The notes under the pieces are model-generated. The model worked only from the letters and a program-made list of their open reading frames with translations, made no database searches and was not told the origin of the DNA. Of a stretch of 64,000 bases of DNA, positions 46,303 through 58,920 are shown one piece after another. This DNA comes from Typhlomys cinereus (lineage: Eukaryota > Chordata > Mammalia > Rodentia > Platacanthomyidae): positions 1,294,904 to 1,358,903 of the forward strand of contig JALPQD010000126.1 in the NCBI GenBank assembly GCA_023101885.1. Direction: 5' to 3'. The translations under genes and the position numbers were made by a program. How positions within the stretch are numbered: position 1 is the first letter of the stretch; each line of letters starts with the position of its first letter.

Positions 46303-46724
46303 TGCAGTTTGCCTGCATGGTTGCTGATAAATGACCATCAAACCGCTTAAGGGAACAAGGGGTTTATTTCCTTAGGACAGTCCAATTACAGTTATCAGTA
46401 CAGATTGACAGGAGAGCATGCACCAATACCAGGGCTAAGGGAACTGGCCACACTATCTCTACCTAATGGCTGAGAGAGGGACAATCCTTACTTACCATTA
46501 TGGCCAGTATATCTGGCCAAATGTAGAGAAGGATGCCAACTCTCTCAACCAGTTGTCTGCATTTTATTTCAGGGCCTAATCACATCCACCATCGGCTGAG
46601 CCTTTCCCATCAGTAGACAATCTCCTGCAGGTCTGCTTTAGGCTTAACTTAACCATTAATTCTCTATAAATGTGCCCAGCTCAAACCCTCAACAGTGAAG
46701 TTGACGCTGTGCCAAACTATGACA
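46303..46724 (-). mobile_element. MaLR-type LTR (minus), copy 1
   Basis: Reverse-complemented it begins TGTCATAGT, contains 'gtcaacttcactgttgagggtttga', an AATAAA followed by 'ccccttgttcccttaag', and ends 'gcaggcaaactgca'. Matches 53812-54212 along its length. Confidence 0.72.
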
Positions 46725-47285
46725 AATTATTCTCCTGAAGTGACAATAATGCATATATGGCATCAAAAGAAATAAATACAATATACTTATCTAACTTTTC
46801 ATGTCACTGTCCATATTTGAGCTCCATGGAAGTAAAGCAAGTTGATTGCAAACTTTATCATTGTTAATACTGACTTGGATACTAAAATATACCATATGAA
46901 AGACCATCCACTGATAAGAATACAAATAATCAACAGTTTTTCTCATAAATTGACTGGTTTCTACTCATATTCTGTAGTGAAACGATTTCAACCCCAGCTA
47001 CAATAAACATCTCTCCTAACAGCTCTGGCCAATTGGTAAAAATTCTCCCTTGATGTTTTAATTGTGGCAATTTAAAGTTAACAATTTACAAAATAATAGA
47101 GAAATTGGATAAAGGAACTGTGGAGTAATTGTCATGATACCTAAATTAGATTCCTAAGAACATGTTTAATTTAAAAAGTAACATCTCTGTGACATTTCAA
47201 AATGTACTTTTCCATTCACAGTGCAATATTCAAAAAACATTAATTGTGTAGGGATCCATCTTAGAATTGGGAAAGGTAAAGTTAG
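46725..47285. other. AT-rich unassigned DNA
   Basis: No gene or confident repeat recognised. Confidence 0.4.
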
Positions 47286-47289
47286 TTTT

Positions 47290-47598
47290 TGCCTGTGTAT
47301 GTAAGTGGGTATGTATGGGTGTGGTATGTTCACATGTATGTGTCTGTGCAATTGGACATGTGTGTATGCATGTGTGCATGTGGCAGTGTGAAGTTTGCTT
47401 CAGGTATATTTTGCATCACTCTCCACTTTTATCATGTAGGTAGAGTCTTCAGAGTACACCGGTCAGCTAGGATAGCAAGCCAGTTTGTCCCTAGTGCTGA
47501 ATGAAACTACAGTGTGGATCCCAGGAATTTGAACTCTGGACTTCACACAGAAGGGCAAAACAAACTTCTTAACCACTGAGCCACATTTGCATCCACAA
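47290..47598 (-). mobile_element. B4-like SINE (minus)
   Basis: A degenerate GT-rich tail (47290-47385), a B4-like middle, then an antisense tRNA-like head 'gaatttgaactctggacttcacacag...aaccactgagccac' (B box, then A box). Confidence 0.65.
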
Positions 47599-48064
47599 TT
47601 TTTATGTGTAGGAATTTATATGTTTTTAGAACAAATATATTTTCATGTGTATGATTTTTAAAAATTAAGAGATTATAGTTTACTCCAACACTTCATCTTA
47701 TTTCTATCATGATACACATAATTTTAAAGTCAGGAATAAATGCCAATGTACATAAAATACTAAAAGGTAATTATCACTATGAATATAAGTCATACAGTAC
47801 TAAATTTTACCTGCAACTATGTAGCATATCTTTAACAAAATAGTAATAATTTTTACAGATGCGTTATTTATCCAAAAAACTGTAATGAATGTATCCTTTT
47901 AAAAAATATTGACCCTTTGAGAAATACTGTGCTAAGCATTGGGCATATAGAATTATTAAGCATAGGTCAATTTCTTTTGTCGCAATCCAGTATAGTTAAG
48001 TTAGTGTTTCCTTTTTTTAATTTATCCTGAAATTAAATTAAAAACATAGTTAAAATTTCTTTCT

Positions 48065-48411
48065 GGGTTTGGGAGATTTCTCTGTGGTTCAAGTCTTTGC
48101 CTAAAAAACAAAAGGAAATTCCTTTTAATCCTGGATCCCATATAGAAATTCTGAACTGTTATGGAAACCTGCCTGTAATTTTAGCTCTGGAAGGTGGAGC
48201 CAGAGATTCCCTGGAGCAAGCCAGCCAGCCAGAACAGCCATAATGGTGTGTTCTGTTTGGTTTTAATTAGAGACCCAGGCTCACATCATAAGATGAAAGA
48301 GTGATCAAGGATGATTCCTGATATTATCACCCTTGGGCCTCCACTGGCATCATATTCAAGTGCACTTGGGTATATACACCCACCCACATGTGCCCACACA
48401 CATGTAAACAC

Positions 48412-48465
<54 letters not shown>
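48065..48465 (+). mobile_element. B4-like SINE with CA tail
   Basis: A tRNA-like head ('gggagatttctctgtggttcaag', 'ttttaatcctgga'), a B1-like middle ('cctgcctgtaattttagctctggaaggtggagcc'), an old SINE body piece ('caaggatgattcctgatattatcacccttgggcctcc') and a CA array at 48410-48465. Confidence 0.6.
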
Positions 48466-48467
<2 letters not shown>

Positions 48468-48519
48468 ACCTGCATCCATACAAAAATATCTGAAAGAAAA
48501 AAAATACCTTTTATTTCTG

Positions 48520-49200
48520 TACCAGTGCCTTAGTCCAATTTTTGTCTCACACCTTAACCTCCAATCTGATTTCCCCTCCTTTTCCCATTACAGCTCTGCT
48601 TTTTCCCGCAAGTCTCACTCCTATTTTCATATCTTTACACATGAGTGGCCCACTGAGTGTCATGAAGCCTGGCTTTGCTGGCATGTGCCTGAGTGCTGGA
48701 GCATCAATTTTATATTAGTGGGTATAATATTGATGAGAATATCTACCTCTTCCCTGCATTAGCATTAATTCTCATCAGTCTCCTAGGGAGGTGTGGAGCG
48801 TCATCAGATCTTTTCCCTCTGTGGTCAAATATTGATAGGAAAAATCCTATGCGGGTCTTGTGAAGTTATACATAGCTGCAATGAATTCTGGGTGCAGCAG
48901 CCCTGTCATGACCAAAAGATAATGTCTGGCAATACTCATGCCCTCTTCAGACCCTTACAATCTTAACACTCCCTCTCCCAACATGTTCTCTGATCCTTGG
49001 GATGGGGAGTGGTTTAGATATTCTGTTTATTATTGCACAGTCTGCAGTTATTTACTTTCAGCACTTTGGCCAGTTGTGATTTTCTGTTATAAACACCTTC
49101 CATTGCAGAAGGAAGCATCTAGGTTGTATGGTGAGTACTCCTCCAGTCTATGGGCATAATAACAATGTTTAAAAGACTGTGAAGAGGTTTATCTTTTCTC
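48520..49200 (-). mobile_element. Old L1 3'UTR (minus)
   Basis: 'cctattttcatatctttacacatgagtggcccactgagtgtcat', 'ggtcaaatattgataggaaaaatcctatgcgggtcttg', 'ttcagcactttggccagttgtgatttt' and 'ccagtctatgggcataat' all recur, in the same order, at 56640-57310. This looks like a reversed, old L1 tail family; the assignment to L1 is inference. Confidence 0.5.
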
Positions 49201-50222
49201 TCTACTCTGATCCATTTTGAACAGGCCCCCAACTATGCAGCATGGGTAATCACAGGGTGAGAGACAGGCAGTGCCAGAGTGCATTTAGGTGTTTTTCCCT
49301 TTCCCTATAAAGGCACCATTATTCAGTTATGTGAACCACACTCTTATGATTTTAGTTAGTCCTAACTATCTCCCATATGCTACTACTTTAGAAATTATTC
49401 TTAGATTAATTTGTACCATGCAGAATAAAATTCTCTATGGATTGTTAGAAGTATAAGACACAAAAACCTATGAGCAGAGAAAATAAAAAATGTCAAAAAA
49501 GACACAAAAACCTGTAATAATACAATCAGTAAAATAAGCTGTTGGAATTGATGCAGTTATCTAGTTGACAGCCATTTTATTAAATAGTTGTGTTAAATAC
49601 TTCATGCATCAGGGTATAAGGTCTGCACATGATGAGTGAAATATCAGTTCAAAAGACAACCTAAAAATATTAGGATCTACGGAATTTAGGACATGCTGCA
49701 AGGTTGTATTACTTTAAACACTTTGTTTTTATAGAGTATCTACCATGGCCTTATGTGTCATATGGATATGTTATATTGAAGATTCAGATGAATATTCTGA
49801 TAATATATTCTAAATATTTGTTTAAAGATGAGGAAAATGAAATTTATTTGTATTAGAAGACTTGCCAAGGTCAAAGTCATATCGTCAATACTGGCTAAAC
49901 ATAATGCTTTACCCTTTGTCTATGGTAAATATATTTGTGGTAAATGCATCATGTAAAGTTAAATAAAGGATGAAATTACAGTTAGTATTTAATTTTGATG
50001 GAACAAACTGAGATTCCTGATTTGGTTTAAAAATAAATAAATGACCAATAAAGCATTTTTATACACTCACAATATGTAGCAAATATCCCTATTAATTTAT
50101 TTAATGGTTGATCTTCATATATAAATCTTAGTAGTTACTGTAAGATGTTCTATTCATCTCCTTGTTCCCAGAATGTACTTTGAAAAGGGAGTTTATATCA
50201 CTACAAGGTGATTTTCCCCCAT
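49201..50222. other. AT-rich unassigned DNA
   Basis: No gene or confident repeat recognised. Confidence 0.4.
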
Positions 50223-50227
50223 ATGTA

Positions 50228-50405
50228 TTGTGTGTGTGTGTGTGTACATGTGTGTGTGCATGCATGTGTGCACAAGAGGGCGCTTCAGTGTATGTGACTA
50301 TGGAGGCCCAAGGGAGACACTGAGAATCACCCTGGATTGCTCTGCCTTCTTATTATTTTACTCTGGAATTTCCCAGGAAGCACCTTCTGGGACACTGTCT
50401 TATCT
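50228..50405 (-). mobile_element. Old tRNA-derived SINE, 3' part (minus)
   Basis: GT/GCAT tail, 'gggcgcttcagtgtatgtgactatggaggccca', 'atcaccctggattgctctgcc' and 'ttactctggaatttcccagg' are the old SINE body reversed; the tRNA head is missing. Confidence 0.65.
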
Positions 50406-50744
50406 TGCAAGCATGAAAATTTAATTATTTTTTAAATTTTGAAATGACAGTTGTTTCTTGTGTCTACAGTCACAATGCATTCATCATTCACTTCATCTCA
50501 TCTCTGAGGCATTTTATCATCTCATATCATCATATGAACAGTAAGTATAGTACAATAAGATATTTTCCAAAGAAAAGAAATCCCATTTGCATAACTTTAT
50601 TACATTATATGATTATAATAATTGTAGCCCTCTATTATTTACTTTATTAATCCCTCACTATTTAAATCAAAATATAGCTCAGTTATATGTGCTTATCATG
50701 TTCAGACACTCTGGAGTTCCTCTGTACCTTACATACCGATTTTT

Positions 50745-50970
50745 TTAAAATTTATTTTTCTACTTTTACAAGCATGCTGAATATTCATCACAGATTCCCT
50801 CCCTCCCCCCTGCCCTCAGTCCCGTCCCTTCCCTCCACATTCCTTCCCACTCCCTCCCACCCTGTGTGCTTCTTTGGACCCTAGGGTTCACTCTGGCCTG
50901 TTTACTCCTGTGGGTGTTCAGGCCTCCCTGGTATATCTAGTTACCTCTCTTCACGCCATCCCACTGATGC
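50745..50970 (-). mobile_element. L1 3'UTR end fragment (minus)
   Basis: 'ttctacttttacaagcatgctga', a pyrimidine tract of CCCTCC/TTCCC, and 'gggttcactctggcctgttt', matching 14935-15120. Confidence 0.6.
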
Positions 50971-51066
50971 TGATTTTTAACCTTTGTATGTAAGATGTTC
51001 TGTACCTGATACTCAAAATGGAAGAAATGAATTTAAATCTGAGATTGTGTTTTGTGACATGCTCTG

Positions 51067-51112
<46 letters not shown>
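51067..51112 (+). repeat. (CA)n microsatellite
   Basis: Pure CA array of about 22 units. Unlike the other arrays in the window, I do not see a SINE body next to it. Confidence 0.9.
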
Positions 51113-51604
51113 TATAGACACATAACACATACGTTACACAAAACAAATAAAAATAAATTAAAAAAATAAAATGGTGGAAAGAATCTCTTTAACGAGATAC
51201 AAACTTAAGCAGCTAGAATTCCCTGACTCGATACAGCTACTCATAGACTTTCACTGGCAAGCCTTTCCAAAGTCAGAAACTTTTAGTTTCTTTCTTAAAT
51301 CCTATGCCTATTTGCCCTGACATGCTGGGTATTCTAATGCTATCTGGACCCATCCCCTTTCCCCATTCAGTTGCTTGAAGAATTCTATTATTGAGTTTGT
51401 CTGCTTTCCTTTATGAACTCTATCTCTAAAGTCATGACTTTCTTTCTCTTGTCTATCTCCCTCTTCTAAGCAGCTGCCAAGATTTCCAGCATACCTGTTC
51501 TATTATTTTTCTTCTCTCAAACTCTAATATGGTTGTCTTTGAGTTTACCTTTGAGTTTCTTTTTTTAAAAATTATTTTATTTACGAGGTTAAGACTCTGC
51601 AAGA

Positions 51605-51890
51605 GGGGCTGGAGAGGTGGCTCAGGAGTTAAGCCTCTGCCTTGCAGGCAGAAGGTCCTGAGTTCAGATCCTAGACCCCACGTATAGACGCCAGGCAGAA
51701 GCGAGGCGGCCTGCGTTTCTGGTCCTGGTAGGGCGGAGCCTGTGAATCCCGAGGCAGAGTAAACAAGGAGGAGGTGGAGGCGTCCATGGTGGTTCTCGAA
51801 TCGCCTGTGATTCTACACACACACATACATACACAACGTGCACACACGCACACATGCACAATTGAATAAATAAAATTTAAAAAAATAAAG
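51605..51890 (+). mobile_element. Young B2-superfamily SINE (plus)
   Basis: Starts ggggctggagaggtggctcag, carries the GC-rich body, and ends in CACACATACATA and AATAAATAAAATTTAAAA. Target duplication 'ctgcaagag' (51598-51606, overlapping the SINE start, and 51892-51900). Confidence 0.92.
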
Positions 51891-51900
51891 ACTGCAAGAG

Positions 51901-53287
51901 AGACAGACACTGTGTACCCCCAAACAATATGGCATGATAAATTTTAATTTATAAACATATATACCAGAAGAATTCAATTCTGGTATATAAATCATGCTAA
52001 TCTTAGTGTCTTCACAGTCTTCAAAAGTATATAAACTTTGTGTAAGGTGTAGTTTTCCATAATTACATGGTACTAATCTTATCTACTTGTTTCTCTGTCT
52101 CTGTTTTTCTCTTTCTCTCGCTCTATCTTCTTTCTTCTTGCTTTACCTCTTCTCTACTGATGAATTTATTTAATATCATCATTTGTATAGTTTGACATCA
52201 TGGAACTCAAGGATCATCCTTCAAAAGTGCAAACTAATAACACCAAATCTTGCATGTACAAAGTTATGTTCACTAAACATTCTTCTATCTCTGTCTCTGT
52301 CCTTTTACTCTGTGCCCTTCAGCCAATCACTTCCTTAAATGTTTTGGTTTTCAGCTATCGTTGTATTCTTCATGTAGTAACTAGTCAAGTACTGTCAGCT
52401 CTCTAATTGCATTTCAAAGCTTCTTACCAAACCCTGCTATTTACCCTCAAATGCCAGCAAAACCCTGTATGTCTTTTCATATTCATATTCATTGACACTA
52501 TATGCCAAATCTATTGAGATTAAGGTAAGATTTGTTAGCAATTAATAATGGAAACCTGTCATTGTTCTACTACAGAGAATTGCATTTTTACAGCACAGTG
52601 GTCTAGTAATGAGAATCTTTTTGCAAAGATTTTTTAATGGTTCCCTAACTCAGGCTCTTTTATTTGAAGAAAATAATTTTATTACACTAGTGGATCCAAA
52701 ATATGACATTCTTTAGTTACAGAGGGGCTTATTTTTTTAACAGTGCTGCAATTACATCCTAAAATAACTATTATTCAATCCATTCTGCTAACTTTGGGAG
52801 ACTAATTAGATGTCAGATAGTCTAAAATATCTGACGTTAGGTGAGTTTGGAATGTTACTGTGAAAGAAGCATTTTCAGATCTGTTACAGAGAAGGATGCC
52901 AGTAAACTATGTACTTACATAATAATGGCAACAACTCTCAGAGGGTCTCATTTGATGCACAATTGTTGAGTCTCAGAATAACATTATTTTAAGACTGCAT
53001 AAGGAAAATTTAGTACTCATTTCTCTATTTTGTTTAGTAGATCAGGACTCAAAATGATCTGAATAATTAGACACCTTGTCTAACATCACACATTTAATTA
53101 AAGGCATGCTCTAGGAAGATCTCTGGATTTCAGAATATCATTCAGTGTTTTGAACTATCTTCCGGATTGGGCTTTTCAGTTGTAATCTCTCTTGAAAGAA
53201 TTGGGGGGAGGGCACAGAGAACTTAGTGTGGAAGATACATGGAGTTTATTACATGGTAAAACAAAGATACTTTTAAAGTTAAAACTG
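51901..53287. other. AT-rich unassigned DNA
   Basis: No gene or confident repeat recognised; a short CT-rich stretch lies near 52080-52150. Confidence 0.4.
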
Positions 53288-53581
53288 GGGGCTGGTGAGG
53301 TGGCTCAGGGGTTAAGCCTCTGCCTTGCAGGCAGAAGGTCCTGAGTTCGGATCCTAGACCCCAAGTATAGATGCCGGGAGGCGGCGGGGGGGGGGGAAGC
53401 GGGGGCGGCCTGTGTTTCTGGTCCTAGTAGGGCAGAGCCTGTGAATCCCCCGGCAAAGTAAATAGGAGGAGGTGGAGGCGTCCATGGTGGTTCCCAAATT
53501 CGTCAGTGGTTCTACACACACACACATACATACACACATGCGCACACACGTACACACGCACAATTGAATAAAAAATTAAAA
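53288..53581 (+). mobile_element. Young B2-superfamily SINE (plus)
   Basis: Full-length copy with an expanded G run (53386-53396). Flanking duplication 'aagttaaaactg' / 'aagttaaaattg', with one mismatch. Confidence 0.93.
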
Positions 53582-53811
53582 AAAGTTAAAATTGGATAAT
53601 GACCAAAGGGACCTTTATTGATGAAAACACTTTCAAACAACAAGAGCTAACAGTGGCCTAGGAGATCGCCATTATACCAACTTACATTTTTACATAGGTT
53701 TTATACTTTTTTAGAGTCTCTAGAAAAGACTGCATCCTGGGGGATATTTTCCTCTACAGTTGATTGAAAGACCCCCTTGGATGAATTCTTAAGGGAGAGG
53801 AACCATGATCT

Positions 53812-54212
53812 TATAGTTCACCTGCATGGTTGCTGATAAATGACCAAATGGCTTAAGGGAACAAGGGATTTATTCTCTTATGATTACTGGTTACAGTTCA
53901 TAGTCCAGCTTAATGGAAGAGCATGTACTAACATCAGGGCTGAGGGAACTGACCACACCATCTCTACGTAAATGCTGAGAGAGGGATGATTCTTACTTCC
54001 CAGACCAGCATGTCTGGTGAAAGGATGCCAACTTCCTCAACCAGCCCTCAATATTTTACTCACCTGTTCAGAGCCTAGTTCACCCACCATGGACTGGGCC
54101 TCTTAGCTTTTGCAGGTTTGCCCTGGGCTTAATCCAACCACTAATTCTCCACAAATGTTCCCAGAGATCAAACCCTCAACAGTCAAGTTGACACCTGTGC
54201 CTGACTATGACA
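53812..54212 (-). mobile_element. MaLR-type LTR (minus), copy 2
   Basis: Collinear with 46303-46724: 'cctgcatggttgctgataaatgacc', 'ctgagagaggga', 'tctggt..aaggatgccaac', 'aaaccctcaacagtcaagttgacacc' and 'actatgaca'. Confidence 0.72.
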
Positions 54213-55095
54213 CACAGTTTGTCATTACCCTTTATCAGAAACAAAGTTTCTTAATTCTAGTAATGTATATGCCATGACTTTATTTGTCAGACTCAGTCAG
54301 ATCACATTCTTGGACCAGTAATCACAATTTCAGGTCTTGCTTATAACAACTGCTTATCATTATTATTATATTATTGTTAATAACATATTCATATATTATT
54401 AGTATTATAATATTACTATTATATAAAAGATAAGTCCATTTTCAGATCTGTAAATATCTGATGAAGCTACCTTGTAATTCCAATAAATTGGATTTATTAT
54501 ATATATTTCTATTCACATTTGAAAGACAGAGCACACTGACTACAGATTTCACCAGAAACTACATGGGTTTTCATATCAAGATAACATGAATTTGAATGCT
54601 ACTGACACATATGCACTCCACTGTGCTAGTGGCATCAATTTCAAACATGCTGTCATATCTGTTACTCCAATAGAAAACTATCTTTTTTTCCATATCTTTC
54701 TCCAGATACTTTCTTACTCATTGAACTCCTTTCATGAGAAAATTGCACAGAAGAGTCACTGTTGTCAGTTATTTTCTTCCTTTTCCTCCTTGAACTTGCT
54801 TCAGTAAGCTGCTACTCCATCCATCAGCCCAACAACATGGCACCAGTCAAGGTCAACATATCAGTCAACTGGATAACAAGCACACACTCTATCAGGTATC
54901 CATCCATCAACTTCAGTTCATCTAGGAGTCAGTTGATAGAATCTGTGCTTCCCTGGATGGCTCTGAGACAGATTGAAATGGTGTCAGGATTATCAGTGCT
55001 TCATCCCCCTTGGGCCAACACAGTGTCCAGGCTATGTCCTTCTTATGATCCTCTGGAATTGTATTTTTTTAATTAATTAATTAATTGATTTTTAA
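54213..55095. other. Unassigned DNA with AT-rich tract
   Basis: A TTA/TAT-rich tract lies at 54355-54430. The stretch 54780-55065 is less AT-rich and open in one frame (54762-55076), but shows no domain, start context or homology that I recognise. It may be an old repeat or pseudogene fragment. Confidence 0.35.
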
Positions 55096-55096
55096 A

Positions 55097-55097
<1 letters not shown>

Positions 55098-55139
<42 letters not shown>

Positions 55140-55251
55140 ATGTGTGTGTATCAGAGGGCACTGTGTGTCTCTGTGGAGGGCCAAGGGTGACTTTCGGAAT
55201 CATCCTGGATTGCTTCTACTTCGTTCTTGCTTTACTCTGGGGTATTCCACG
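55098..55251 (-). mobile_element. Old tRNA-derived SINE, 3' part (minus)
   Basis: A GT array (55098-55140), 'cagagggcactgtgtgtctctgtggagggccaagggtgac', 'aatcatcctggattgcttctac' and 'tttactctggggtattcc' are the reversed old SINE body. It stops where the L1 tail begins. Confidence 0.7.
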
Positions 55252-56080
55252 AAAAAACATAAGGCAGAAACTGCAGAGACCCACACTTCTTGACCTGGTG
55301 GACGGAACATACATCCTTCTTAAGACTGCTTTTGAGGCTTTTCTTATATTAAGATCTGTGGTTAAACAGTCTTTTATATTTGGATAAGAGATGACCTCAA
55401 TAACCAATCAGGAAGCAGCCAAGGGCAGTGCAGGAACAGCAAAACTGAAAACAACAATAAACCATAATTCAAAGCCATAACTCAAAGACCCTACAATATT
55501 TACCTGGAACCAGACCAGCCAAATCTCTCTCCATCCTAAGACTCAGGGAGTCTTGCAGAAGAAGGGGCAGAAAGATTGTAAGAGCCTAAAGATAGGGAGG
55601 ACCAACAATATACAAGATTCTCCATGCAAGTCAGGGCTTCAGCAGCAAGGATATAGCCACAATAGGATGACCTGCACAATGTCTGACATGTCAACAACCC
55701 CTCAATGTTTAACATGGATCACAGGTTAGAAAGCTTCAGACAGTAGGATCCTTAGAGATAAGGGGTTAAACAGTCATAATAGAGTTCCCAGACTAGTGGG
55801 CAGCCGAAGGGACCCTGATATACACTGTTGAGTCCTCAACCATCACTAGAATAGAGGACACAGAGGGAAATTCAGCACCCACATAAACAGATGCTCTGGA
55901 GGATGGGAAGGAGAAAGCAGGAAGCACCAACAGAGGAAGAGGGAAGGAAAAAGGATGGGGAGGTGGGAAGTGTGGGAGAGTGCAATGAGGTACAATGGGG
56001 AAGGGAGAGGGAAGAGAGAAGTGAGACCAATTGACCTTGTATAATTCTGAAAAAATGTAATAATAATAAAAAGAAAGTAA
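55252..56080 (+). mobile_element. L1 3'UTR, 5'-truncated
   Basis: From about 55390 it follows the L1 3'UTR of 6380-7040: 'gcaggaacagcaaaactgaaaacaac', 'accataattcaaagcc', 'ggatccttagagataaggggtt', 'gaggacacagagggaaattc', a G-rich tract, and an A-rich end near 56080. Moderately diverged; the 5' limit is uncertain. Confidence 0.75.
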
Positions 56081-56202
56081 CACAAGAGCACTCCCTTGTC
56101 CAGTCAATCAGTCAAATAAATCATAGCCTCAAATTGTTTTTACTTGTTTTTTTTTTTCAAAATTTCATTATTTCTAAAGATTTAAAATAGAAGGACAGTT
56201 AG

Positions 56203-56539
56203 ACATATTAATGAACCCCCCAAAGTCTAGCATGGATCACAGACACTAGGATCCTTAGAGGCAAGGGATTAACAGTCACAATAGTGTTCCCATACTAAAG
56301 GGGAGCACAAGAAAGGGCTCTAGGCAGTGCTACTGAGTCCCTACATCTCATTAGAGTGAAAGACTCAGAGGGAAGTTTGACATTCACACTAAAGGATGCT
56401 CCAGGGATTGGGGAAAACAGGGGGGCACTGGGAGAAAGGGAGAGAGGGAGGGAGCAAGGGGGACGGGGAGGGGTGGAGGGAGGGAAGGGGCCAGGGAACC
56501 TATTAAGTTTGTATGGTTTGGAAAATAAAAAAAAGTTAT
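56203..56539 (+). mobile_element. L1 3'UTR, short 5'-truncated insertion
   Basis: 'acatattaatgaacccccc', 'gtctagcatggatcacagacactaggatcc', a G-rich tract, 'cctattaagtttgtatgg' and an A-rich end. 8-bp duplication 'acagttag' at 56195-56202 and 56540-56547. Confidence 0.87.
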
Positions 56540-56639
56540 ACAGTTAGGAAATTCCTAAATTATAAGTGGAAATGTAACAATACATAGTATGTTATAAATA
56601 CAAATAAATATAAAGAGATATATGCTGTTCCTTTGGCCT

Positions 56640-57520
56640 TTTAAAATTCATTTTTTTATTGTTTTAGAGTTTCATACATGAATTCATACACTGAATTATG
56701 TCATTTTAGCCCCTTACTACCCATTCCCACTCCTTGTCTTGTTGCATTAAAAATCTTCTTTCCTGATAGCCTGCCTCCTATTTTCATGTCTTTGTACATG
56801 TATGGTACACTGAGTTTCATCTGGGTCATGTGTACTAACAGGGACTTGCTGGAGTATGGACATGTATGAGTAGGTATACTATCAAATAAAGCATCCTCCT
56901 TCCCCCCATCTAGCATTAACTCATCAATTTCTCAGTAAGGCATGATGATTCTTTTTATCTTTCCCTTTTGTGGTCAAATATTGTGGACCAAACCTTATGC
57001 AGATCTCATGGACATAGTTAGGGGGAGTTCATGGATACAGCAGCTTAGACATGTCCAGAATTTACTGTATAGCCAAACTCCTCCCCACCTCAGGTTTTTG
57101 CTTTCCTGTTCCCCCTCCCCTATCCCATGATGCTCCCTGAATTTTAGAATGGGAACAGATTTTTATGTCATGTTTAGGGTTGAGCAGTTCATAGTCACTT
57201 ATTCTCTGCACTTCAGTAAGTTGTGATTCCCTGTATTAAACACACCATTACAAAATGAAACTTCTAGGTCAGGTGCTGAGAGTTCTTCTAATCTATGGAT
57301 ATAATGACAGTAATTTGACATACCTCCTTTTAGCAAAACCTTATTATTTATTTCCCCTAGGACCTAGGGCTTCCCCTTCCACGGGTTCATGACCAGATTT
57401 ACCGTATCAGGACAATGCTCCCTGCTGAAGAGCAGCTGGTTACCCCTACACCATGCCACTATTACATTAATGTCCACCTCTTACCAGGACATTTGTCATT
57501 GGTTGCAGTTTTGACAACTA
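56640..57520 (-). mobile_element. Old L1 3'UTR (minus)
   Basis: Same order of motifs as 48520-49200, starting with a T-rich end ('ttcatttttttattgttttagagtttcatac') and a pyrimidine-rich segment. Old and non-coding. Confidence 0.55.
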
Positions 57521-57904
57521 AGTGAGATTATAAATTTTCCCCTTAATAATTTTCTTATTGCTTTCTGATATTATGAAAGCTGGGGAGCAATGACAAACCT
57601 TCCAGACCAGTTTTAGCTTGTTTTCTCATGTCCTATAATTACCATGTGTATTGTCTTCAGCAATAATGTTTTACTATCAATTTCTAGAGGACAAGCAAGA
57701 GCAAGAGCAAAAGCCTATATTGGTTAGGGTTGTGGTGCAGAGGGGTTGAGACCTTTTTGATCAACAGCTCATTAAGAGGTGTCACATACCAGGGTACAGG
57801 TAATTGTTTTTAAATCACCTATGATTTTCAAATGGAACCAGATTGTGCAGTTTCTGTTATCCTGTATCTTTCTCTCTCTTGTTCTTTTGTGCAGAGTTTG
57901 TCTG

Positions 57905-58350
57905 ATCACATTTTTTAAAAAATATTTTAAATAAATTTGTAACATAGAAGGTCTCTGTCTGATTCTGCCTTACAACCTTAGTTTACTTGTTACTCCTCTA
58001 CCCCTTTCTGTACTGTATCCCTCTCACTTAAATAGTTCCCCATATTATTCTTATTTCTGCCTTCTTACTACCTGTAGTATTTTACATTCCCTCTTTTAAG
58101 GTTTCCTCCTCCACTCAACACTTGTCGTTAATGGCCTCTTTCAAATTTTCTGGAGATTAGATATTCTTAATTAAGTACAAAAATTTGAAAACTCAGTGCT
58201 AGCATCCATATATCAGAGAGAACATACAGAATTCCTATTTGTGTGTCTGGGATACCTAACTCAATAGAATATTTTCCAGTTCCATTCACTTACCAGCAAA
58301 TTTCTTTTTTCCTGATAGGTGTATAGTATTCCCTTGTATATATGAACCTT
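57905..58350 (-). mobile_element. Old L1 3' end with ORF2 C-terminus (minus)
   Basis: A T/A-rich end at 57905-57950, a pyrimidine-rich 3'UTR, then 'tgtctgggatacctaactcaatagaatattttccagttccattcac', which is the reversed sequence just after and across the L1 ORF2 stop (compare 21715-21770). Confidence 0.65.
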
Positions 58351-58799
58351 GGCTTTGAGTGCACTACATATCTCTGATTTTCCGTTCCTATCTCATTGAC
58401 TTCTCTATATTGATTCCTCATCTTGATTGTGAACATTGTATTGATAATTTTTCCATATTTATTACATTAATAATCCTATTCATGGTCATGACAAAAAATG
58501 ATCTGAGAAAAAAAGCTATAAGGGTGCCTCCAATTCTCCATTTCCTCTGTTGCAGTGGCAGTAATCCTCAGTTGACATCAGAGGCTCCGTGGGTCTCAAG
58601 CTTGACTCAATAGCAGTCATTTCTGGCAGTTTCCCAGGCAAAGACAGTTTGTTATATGAGTAGCTGCTTAACATACTGTGTCTGTGGGGGGAGAGATCTC
58701 TAGCTTATCTTAGCTCCCCTTTTCTCTGGAGCTTGCTTATCAATTGTCAGGGTGACATGCTGAAGTAATTTGATTCTAAAAACTGTTTAATGTCTTAGC

Positions 58800-58920
58800 A
58801 ACAATACATAGCCACATGTGTTTGTGTACACTCATAAAAACTGGCACTCAGAAGATTAAGGCAGAAAGATAGCAAAGTAAACATCAGCCTGAATCATATA
58901 GCATGCCCATGTCTCAATTT
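58800..58920 (+). mobile_element. Diverged B1-like SINE
   Basis: 'gccacatgtgtttgtgtacactcataaaaactggcactcagaagattaaggcag' and 'cagcctgaatcatatagcatgcccatgtctcaa' match the B1 order (left box, GGCACTCAG-like, CAGCCTG, CTGTCTCAA-like end) with an internal gap. B1 is rodent-specific. Confidence 0.55.

Noticed and set aside
48311..48493. Regularly spaced repeats that could suggest a CRISPR array
   Set aside because: These are CA dinucleotide arrays on SINE tails; there are no spacers and the host is a mammal.
54762..55076. 104-codon plus-strand frame with a hydrophobic start resembling a signal peptide
   Set aside because: Starts in T-rich DNA, has no recognisable domain, exon border or homologous copy in the window; more likely old repeat or chance. 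Kept only as unassigned DNA.
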